Both the position numbers and the translations under genes were made by a program. Shown here piece after piece: positions 6,637 through 11,979 of a stretch of 11,979 bases of DNA. Numbering within the stretch: the stretch's first letter is position 1; each line of letters opens with the position of its first letter. The stretch is from Methylophilaceae bacterium UBA7525 (GTDB lineage Bacteria; Pseudomonadota; Gammaproteobacteria; Burkholderiales; Methylophilaceae). The stretch covers positions 1-11,979 of the forward strand of contig DLMX01000054.1 in the NCBI GenBank assembly GCA_002479405.1. The letters run 5' to 3'. The notes beneath the pieces are model-generated. The model ran no database searches. It saw only the letters and a list, made by a program, of their open reading frames with translations, and had not been told where the DNA came from.

Positions 6637-8055
6637 GTGATCAAAAAAATTCTTGTTGCTAATCGCGGTGAAATTGCCGTACGTATCGTCCGCGCCTGTT
6701 CTGAAATGGGCATCAAGTCGGTCGCCATCTATTCGGATGCCGACCGCCATGCCCTGCACGTCAAGAAAGCGGACGAGGCTTATAACATCGGTTCCGACCC
6801 TGTTATCGGTTATCTCAATGCGCACAATATCGTCAATCTGGCGGTCGCTTCGGGTTGCGATGCGTTGCACCCCGGCTATGGTTTTCTTTCCGAGAATCCC
6901 GAGCTCGCTGAAATCTGCGCGCGTCGCGGTATCCGATTCATCGGCCCCAAGTCCAAGGTCATTCGTCAGATGGGTGACAAGATCCAGGCACGTAACGCCA
7001 TGATTGCCGCAGGCATCCCTTGTGTACCTGGCAGCGATGGCAATCTGGCCAATGTCGAGGAGGCACGCACCCTTGCCAAGAAGATCGGTTACCCGGTGAT
7101 GCTGAAAGCGACCAACGGCGGTGGCGGTCGTGGTATCCGTCGATGCAACAATGAAAAGGAACTGCTCGGCAACTATGACCGCGTGATTTCAGAAGCGAGC
7201 AAGGCTTTCGGCAAACCGGAAGTGTTCCTTGAGAAATGCGTGGTCAATCCACGTCATATCGAAGTCCAGGTGTTGGCTGACAGTCACGGCAATGTGATTC
7301 ATCTGTTCGAACGTGACTGCTCGATTCAACGACGCAACCAGAAACTGATCGAAATCGCCCCTTCGCCGCAACTCAGCAAGGCACAGCGCGAATATATCGG
7401 CAAGCTTGCGGTCAAAGCAGCCAAGGCCGTCGGTTATGAAAATGCCGGTACCGTCGAGTTCCTGCTCGACTCCGATAACAGCTTCTACTTCATGGAAATG
7501 AATACCCGCCTGCAGGTAGAGCACACTGTGACAGAAAGTATCACCGGTATTGACATCGTGCAGGAACAGATTCGCATCGCTGACGGCATGAAGCTGCAGT
7601 ACAAACAGGATGAAGTGCAGTATCGCGGTTTTGCCATGGAGTTCCGCATCAATGCGGAGGATCCGAAGAATGATTTCCTACCGAGTTTCGGCAAGATCAC
7701 CCGCTATTACTCTCCGGGCGGTCCAGGCGTGCGTATCGATGCGGCCATGTACAGCGGTTATGTCATTCCGCCCTATTACGACTCCATGTGCGCAAAGCTG
7801 ACAGTATGGGCTCTGAACTGGGATAGCGTCATCGAACGTGGCCGCCGTGCACTGGATGACATGGTGGTTTATGGTGTCAAGACCACGATCCCTTATTACC
7901 AAGAAATCCTGAAGCATCCGGATTTCAAAGGGGCCAAGTTTGATACCAGCTTTGTTGAAACCCATCCGGAACTGGTGAACTATGCAACCGACATACCGCC
8001 GGAGATGATTGCCGCAGTCATTTCGGCTGCGATTGCCGCCCATGAAGGCATCTGA
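6637..8055 (+). CDS. pycA: Pyruvate carboxylase subunit A (biotin carboxylase)
   Basis: This subunit uses ATP and bicarbonate to carboxylate biotin carried on PycB, the first half of pyruvate to oxaloacetate conversion. The 472-residue ATP-grasp protein shows the N-terminal VANRGEIAVR, HPGYGFLSEN at 78-87, the glycine loop GGGGRGIR at 161-168, and EMNTRLQVEH at 287-296 with catalytic Glu287 and Arg291. It resembles the Pseudomonas PycA type more than AccC: AccC has EMNTRIQVEHPVTE where this has VEHTVTE, and it pairs with PycB rather than AccB. I choose the GTG at 6637 (MIKKILVANRGEIAVR); a TTG at 6619 would add six residues but has no ribosome site. GGATG at 6621-6625 is a weak Shine-Dalgarno. 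pycB follows after 35 nt. Confidence 0.93.
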   Translation: MIKKILVANRGEIAVRIVRACSEMGIKSVAIYSDADRHALHVKKADEAYNIGSDPVIGYLNAHNIVNLAVASGCDALHPGYGFLSENPELAEICARRGIRFIGPKSKVIRQMGDKIQARNAMIAAGIPCVPGSDGNLANVEEARTLAKKIGYPVMLKATNGGGGRGIRRCNNEKELLGNYDRVISEASKAFGKPEVFLEKCVVNPRHIEVQVLADSHGNVIHLFERDCSIQRRNQKLIEIAPSPQLSKAQREYIGKLAVKAAKAVGYENAGTVEFLLDSDNSFYFMEMNTRLQVEHTVTESITGIDIVQEQIRIADGMKLQYKQDEVQYRGFAMEFRINAEDPKNDFLPSFGKITRYYSPGGPGVRIDAAMYSGYVIPPYYDSMCAKLTVWALNWDSVIERGRRALDDMVVYGVKTTIPYYQEILKHPDFKGAKFDTSFVETHPELVNYATDIPPEMIAAVISAAIAAHEGI

Positions 8056-8090
8056 CAACCCATTTAAATTCAAAGTGACAAGTTAAGAAC

Positions 8091-9935
8091 ATGGCTAAAG
8101 TAAATATTTCAGATATGGTTTTACGAGACGGACATCAGTCCCTGATAGCGACGCGTTTGCGTACAGAGGACATGTTGCCCATTTGTCCACAACTCGACGC
8201 GATCGGTTTCTGGTCACTGGAAGCCTGGGGCGGCGCTACATTTGACGCCTGTGTCCGCTATCTGAAGGAAGACCCATGGGAACGCCTCAAGAAATTGCGC
8301 AAGGCACTGCCCAATACCCGTATCCAGATGCTGTTGCGCGGCCAGAACCTGCTTGGTTACCGTCATTATTCCGATGATGTGGTGCGTGCCTTCATCAAGA
8401 AATCCGCCGATAACGGCGTGGACGTGTTCCGCGTGTTTGACGCCATGAACGATATGCGCAACCTGCGTGTGTCGATTGAAGCAGTCAAGGCCGCCGGCAA
8501 GCATGCCGAAGGTACTATCAGTTATACGACCAGCCCGGTGCACGATATAGCTCACTTTGTCAGCCTGGCAAAGGAAATTGAAGCTTTTGGCTGCGATACG
8601 CTGGCCATCAAGGACATGGCCGGCCTGTTGACACCGCAGATGACTTCGGAACTGGTAAAGGCGCTGCGTGCCTCCACCAGCCTGCCGATCCATCTCCACA
8701 GTCACGCCACTTCCGGACTTTCTGCCATGTGCTTTCTGAAAGGCATCGAAGCCGGCGCCACCATGATCGACACCTGCAACTCCGCTTTCGGCGAAGGTGC
8801 CAGCCACACATCGACGGAAAGCATGGTCGCCGCGTTACAAGGTACAGAGTACGATACCGGCCTCGATATCGCCGCGTTACAGGAAATCACCGCCTACTTC
8901 CGCGAAGTTCGTAAGAAGTACTGGCAGTTCGAGAGTGAGTTCACCGGGGTTGATACCCGCGTACTGGTCAATCAGGTTCCGGGTGGCATGATTTCCAACC
9001 TGTCGAACCAGTTGAAGGAACAAGGTGCACTCGAGCGCATGGACGAAGTGCTGGCCGAGATCCCGCGCGTGCGCGAGGATCTCGGCTTCCCGCCGCTGGT
9101 TACCCCGACTTCGCAGATTGTAGGCACGCAGGCAGTACTCAATGTCATGACCGGTACCCGTTACGCATCGGTGACGACTGAAGTCAAAAACTATCTGATG
9201 GGCCATTACGGCAAATCACCGGCAGCGGTCAACCAGACCGTAAAAAGCTTGGCGGTCGGCGAGGCGGAAGTCATCCAATGCCGTCCGGCTGATCTGCTGG
9301 AAGACGAGATGGACAAACTGCGTCAGGATGCTGAAGGTCTCTGCAAGACCGAGGAAGATGTACTGACTTATGCCATGTTCCCGGAAATGGCCAAGACCTT
9401 CCTGCAGGAACGTAATGCCGGCACGCTGAAACCGGAGCCTCTGCATGAAAAACAAAGTGCTGCATCCAGCGATGCCCGCTATGCCCCGAATGAATTCAAC
9501 GTCACGCTGCACGGCGAAACTTTCCATATCCGCCTGACGGGCAGCGGTCATCCAGGCGAAGACCAGCGGCCTTACTATGTTTCTGTTGATGGTATTGCCG
9601 AAGAAGTGCTGGTCGAGACGCTGAGCGAGATCGAAGTGGCCGAAGGCAGCGGCGGCACTGCCAAAAAGAAGGTCGCAACATCGTCTGGTGGCGGCAAGCG
9701 CCCCCGCCCTTCCCATGAAGGCTGCGTGACTACGGCAATGCCGGGCACTATTGTGGACGTCAAGGTAGCCGTGGGCGGCAAGGTCAGTGCCGGCGATCCT
9801 GTGCTGGTGATCGAAGCCATGAAAATGGAAAATGAAATTCAGGCGCCGAAATCCGGCACGGTAGTCGCCATCCACGTCAAGAAGGGTGATAGCGTGACTC
9901 CGGATGAAACCCTGCTGGAAATTCAGCCCGCTTGA
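8091..9935 (+). CDS. pycB: Pyruvate carboxylase subunit B (carboxyltransferase-biotin carrier)
   Basis: PycB carries biotin and transfers the carboxyl group to pyruvate, giving oxaloacetate. The 614-residue protein has an N-terminal carboxyltransferase barrel with LRDGHQS (metal ligand Asp13), Lys174 in AIKDMAGL (the carbamylated lysine position) and metal ligands His203 and His205 in [10 protein letters not shown] conserved PYC/OADA region follows, then a Gly/Ser/Lys-rich linker near residues 518-545 and a biotinyl domain with EAMKMENE, biotin on Lys578. The sequence also fits oxaloacetate decarboxylase alpha (OadA). The adjoining biotin carboxylase gene and the absence of membrane beta and gamma subunits in the window favour pyruvate carboxylase. 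The ribosome site before the ATG at 8091 is weak (TTAAGAAC). A strong terminator follows 28 nt after the stop. Confidence 0.93.
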   Translation: MAKVNISDMVLRDGHQSLIATRLRTEDMLPICPQLDAIGFWSLEAWGGATFDACVRYLKEDPWERLKKLRKALPNTRIQMLLRGQNLLGYRHYSDDVVRAFIKKSADNGVDVFRVFDAMNDMRNLRVSIEAVKAAGKHAEGTISYTTSPVHDIAHFVSLAKEIEAFGCDTLAIKDMAGLLTPQMTSELVKALRASTSLPIHLHSHATSGLSAMCFLKGIEAGATMIDTCNSAFGEGASHTSTESMVAALQGTEYDTGLDIAALQEITAYFREVRKKYWQFESEFTGVDTRVLVNQVPGGMISNLSNQLKEQGALERMDEVLAEIPRVREDLGFPPLVTPTSQIVGTQAVLNVMTGTRYASVTTEVKNYLMGHYGKSPAAVNQTVKSLAVGEAEVIQCRPADLLEDEMDKLRQDAEGLCKTEEDVLTYAMFPEMAKTFLQERNAGTLKPEPLHEKQSAASSDARYAPNEFNVTLHGETFHIRLTGSGHPGEDQRPYYVSVDGIAEEVLVETLSEIEVAEGSGGTAKKKVATSSGGGKRPRPSHEGCVTTAMPGTIVDVKVAVGGKVSAGDPVLVIEAMKMENEIQAPKSGTVVAIHVKKGDSVTPDETLLEIQPA

Positions 9936-9963
9936 TTCCGATTGCTTAACGCTTCAAACTCTC

Positions 9964-9993
9964 GCCGATAGCGTAAACGCTATCGGCTTTTTT
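9964..9993 (+). terminator. Rho-independent terminator of pycAB
   Basis: A perfect 10-bp stem (9964-9973 with 9978-9987), a TAAA tetraloop and six T (9988-9993) form a strong plus-strand intrinsic terminator. On the other strand no T run follows it, so it is one-directional. It ends the pycAB transcript 58 nt after the pycB stop and only 24 nt before the yceF start codon. Confidence 0.93.
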
Positions 9994-10017
9994 ATTCCCT
10001 GTCGGCAAACCAATATA

Positions 10018-10602
10018 ATGAATTCACCTCAACTGATTCTGGCCTCATCCTCCATCTACCGGCGTGAACTTCTTCAACGCCTGCAATTACCGTTCACTTG
10101 TATTGCGCCGGATGTCGATGAAACACCTCTGAATGAAGAGCTGCCGCAGGAGACTGCATTGCGACTGGCGCAAGTGAAGGCGCTCAAAATCGCCGATGAG
10201 CATCCGGTCGCGCTGGTTATCGGCTGCGACCAGGTCGCCACGCTGGATAACCAGCAGCTGGGTAAACCCATGACCCACGACAACGCCGTCAGGCAGCTGC
10301 GCATGATGCGCGGACGCGAAGTGACTTTTTACAGTGCGCTATGTCTGTACAATGCTGCAACCGGCTCCATGCAAGCCGATGCAGTGCCTTACCGGGTAAA
10401 ATTCAGAAATCTCAGTGAGAACCAGATAGAAAGATATCTATTGAAAGAGCAGCCCTATCACTGTGCAGGTAGCGCAAAATCCGAGGGCTTGGGCATTGCA
10501 CTGATCGAGGCCATGTATGGTGATGACCCTAACGCGCTGATTGGCCTGCCGCTTATCAGACTGATCACCATGCTGCAGAACGAAGGCGTTGACGTAATAT
10601 AA
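10018..10602 (+). CDS. yceF: Maf-like nucleotide pyrophosphatase, YceF type
   Basis: Maf proteins hydrolyse nucleoside triphosphates to monophosphates as housecleaning enzymes; the E. coli YceF branch prefers 7-methyl-GTP. The product has 194 residues, the same as E. coli YceF, and resembles it along its whole length: [14 protein letters not shown] near the N terminus, DVDET (Glu35) at 32-36, GCDQV with catalytic Asp71, GKPM with Lys83, and [13 protein letters not shown] at 148-160. The KSEGLGI segment favours YceF over the dTTP/UTP enzyme YhdE. The start must be the ATG at 10018, because the conserved N terminus begins at once and no other in-frame start fits. It has no Shine-Dalgarno and lies just after the pycAB terminator, so its promoter is unclear. 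Confidence 0.93.
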   Translation: MNSPQLILASSSIYRRELLQRLQLPFTCIAPDVDETPLNEELPQETALRLAQVKALKIADEHPVALVIGCDQVATLDNQQLGKPMTHDNAVRQLRMMRGREVTFYSALCLYNAATGSMQADAVPYRVKFRNLSENQIERYLLKEQPYHCAGSAKSEGLGIALIEAMYGDDPNALIGLPLIRLITMLQNEGVDVI

Positions 10603-10629
10603 CGCAACAAAATTCTGGAACCCACTTCT

Positions 10630-10633
10630 GGAG
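10630..10633 (+). promoter_or_regulatory. Ribosome binding site of the DUF4139 gene
   Basis: GGAG lies 6 nt before the ATG at 10640, within the second of two TTCTGGA repeats (10613-10619 and 10626-10632). It fixes the start that places a signal peptide at the N terminus. Confidence 0.75.
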
Positions 10634-10639
10634 ATAAAA

Positions 10640-11979
10640 ATGCTTAAATCCCCCTTGCTTTCATGCACCCTCGCCGGACTGTTTGTGTTCAGCATTTCAA
10701 CTTCTCTGGCCGATGAGATCCGCAGCACGCTGGATGATCAAAGGCATGTGGCTGTGACGATCTACAATCAGGATATGGCTTTGGTCAAGGATCAACGCAG
10801 CATCCATCTTTCTTCCGGACTGAACAGTCTGGCACTGCGCGACGTCAGTGCGCAGATACGACCAGAGACAGCACTGCTGCGTAGCCTGAACGGTTCCTTG
10901 ACCGTGCTCGAACAAAACTTCGATTTTGACCTCCTGACGCCGCAAAAACTGCTGGAGAAATTCGTCGGCAAGGCGGTCGATATCATCAGTATCAATCCTG
11001 CCACCGGCGTAGAAACCAAAGAGCGAGCGCTGGTGCTGGCTGCCAATGACGGCGTGGTGCTGAAGACGGATGACCGCATCGAGACCGGCATCCCTGGCCG
11101 TATTGTTTATCACGATGTGCCGGATAATCTGCGTGACCGGCCGACACTGGTCGTACAGCTGAACAACAAGACCGCCAACAGGCAGGATGTCGAGCTGAGC
11201 TATCTGACCGGCGGCTTGCGCTGGAAAGCGGACTATGTCGCTGAACTGAATGCGGCGGATGACAAGCTGGATCTTTCCGGTTGGGTGACCCTCAGCAATA
11301 CCAGTGGTACGAGCTACCGCAATGCCCGGCTGCAGTTGGTCGCTGGCGATGTCAACCGCGTCCATGAACAGCATCTCATGGCTGTGAGATCCATGGCCAA
11401 GATGGAGATCATGGACATGGCTGCATCTGCACCCATGGCAGAAGAGTCTTTGTTGGAATACCACCTTTATACACTGGACCGTCCAACCACCATTGCAGAA
11501 AACCAGACCAAGCAGGTCGCCCTGCTCTCCGCCACCAATGTGCCGGTACGCAAGGAGCTGCTGTTGCGTGGCACCGATTATTATTACCAGTCCAGTTATG
11601 GTGATCTCGGCCAGAAAATGAAGGTCGGTATCTTTGTCGAATTCGACAACAAGGAGAATGCACAGCTGGGCATGCCCCTGCCGAAAGGCATCATGCGTGT
11701 CTACAAAAAGGATACCGCCGGTAACGCCCAGTTTGTCGGCGAGGACCGCATCGATCACACACCCCGTAACGAAACCGTACGTCTCAAACTGGGTGAGGCA
11801 TTCGACGTAACGGCTGACAAGAAACAGACCGATTTCAAGAAACTGCCCAGACCGATCAAGGGTAGTAATGCATTCGAAAGCGCATATGAAATCGTCCTGA
11901 AGAATGCCAAAAAAGAACGCGTAACCGTCACTGTGCAGGAACCGATCCCGGGCGATTGGAAAATCATCGACAGCAGCCA
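10640..11979 (+). CDS. Secreted DUF4139 protein, 3' end outside window
   Basis: The frame is open from the ATG at 10640 to the window edge, giving 446 codons without a stop, so the gene is cut off. Residues 1-24 look like a Sec signal peptide: basic Lys3, a hydrophobic core and likely cleavage after SLA before DE, so the protein should be exported to the periplasm or outer surface. A LLSC sequence at residues 6-9 is too near the N terminus for a normal lipobox. The remainder resembles DUF4139 proteins: IYNQDMALVKD near 43-53, SYLTGGLRWKADYV near 187-200, then YHLYTLDRPTT and TPRNETVRLKLGEAFDV near 374-390. A Met-rich linker is at about residues 246-266. The family, related to proteins called mucoidy inhibitor A, has no established biochemical role. 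It follows yceF by 37 nt with a good ribosome site and may be cotranscribed with it. Confidence 0.88.
   Translation, partial: MLKSPLLSCTLAGLFVFSISTSLADEIRSTLDDQRHVAVTIYNQDMALVKDQRSIHLSSGLNSLALRDVSAQIRPETALLRSLNGSLTVLEQNFDFDLLTPQKLLEKFVGKAVDIISINPATGVETKERALVLAANDGVVLKTDDRIETGIPGRIVYHDVPDNLRDRPTLVVQLNNKTANRQDVELSYLTGGLRWKADYVAELNAADDKLDLSGWVTLSNTSGTSYRNARLQLVAGDVNRVHEQHLMAVRSMAKMEIMDMAASAPMAEESLLEYHLYTLDRPTTIAENQTKQVALLSATNVPVRKELLLRGTDYYYQSSYGDLGQKMKVGIFVEFDNKENAQLGMPLPKGIMRVYKKDTAGNAQFVGEDRIDHTPRNETVRLKLGEAFDVTADKKQTDFKKLPRPIKGSNAFESAYEIVLKNAKKERVTVTVQEPIPGDWKIIDSS

Noticed and set aside
6637..8055. accC of acetyl-CoA carboxylase, given the fatty-acid context
   Set aside because: Sequence details (KATNGGGGRGIRRC, VEHTVTESITGIDIV, FLPSFGKITRYY) match the PycA type, and the next gene is PycB rather than AccB.
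9216..9875. 219-codon and nearby 197-codon (8214-8807) minus-strand frames
   Set aside because: Both are antisense to pycB, whose catalytic and biotin motifs are unambiguous; no ribosome site or family resemblance supports them.
8091..9935. Oxaloacetate decarboxylase alpha subunit (sodium pump) as the identity of pycB
   Set aside because: The carboxyltransferase and biotin domains are shared by both enzymes, but the partner gene is a biotin carboxylase and no membrane decarboxylase subunits are present.
10697..11758. 353-codon open frame on the minus strand
   Set aside because: It lies opposite the DUF4139 gene, which has a ribosome site, a signal peptide and recognisable family motifs. The antisense translation resembles no family I know and is His/Gln/Ile-rich, as expected of a shadow frame.

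Overview
The window looks like a chromosomal housekeeping segment of a proteobacterium, most likely a betaproteobacterium. The ribosomal protein L32 sequence, the order yceD-rpmF-plsX-fabH-fabD-fabG-acpP-fabF and the Pseudomonas/beta-type two-subunit pyruvate carboxylase all fit. A methylotroph of the Methylophilaceae type is a guess only. Coding regions have moderate GC, while the left-hand intergenic region is very AT-rich. I see no tRNA, rRNA, CRISPR array, insertion sequence or phage gene.

Layout. Positions 1-320 are non-coding and contain a strong minus-strand terminator. From about 6540 down to 321 runs one leftward cluster: yceD (DUF177), rpmF (L32), plsX, fabH, fabD, fabG, acpP, fabF. 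This is the classical ribosomal-protein/fatty-acid/phospholipid operon. Two hairpins divide it: a terminator-like attenuator between rpmF and plsX, and a 10-bp hairpin between acpP and fabF. From 6637 rightward come pycA and pycB, which encode a biotin-dependent pyruvate carboxylase, closed by a strong terminator at 9964-9993. After that come yceF (a Maf-family nucleotide pyrophosphatase) and the 5' part of a secreted DUF4139 protein that runs off the window.

How the genes work together. FabD loads malonate onto AcpP, FabH starts the chain, and FabG and FabF reduce and extend it. PlsX turns acyl-ACP into acyl-phosphate for phospholipid synthesis. PycAB makes oxaloacetate from pyruvate and bicarbonate, an anaplerotic reaction. 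The two sides are driven by divergent sigma70-type promoters whose -10 elements overlap at 6549-6558, so RNA polymerase probably cannot occupy both at once. The leftward promoter would start RNA only about 3 nt before the annotated yceD ATG.

No new multi-gene system is apparent. The points most worth a second look are the overlapping promoters with a possibly leaderless yceD, the terminator-like hairpin in the pycA leader, the two intra-operon hairpins, and the placement of pycAB between yceF and yceD, genes that are neighbours in E. coli.
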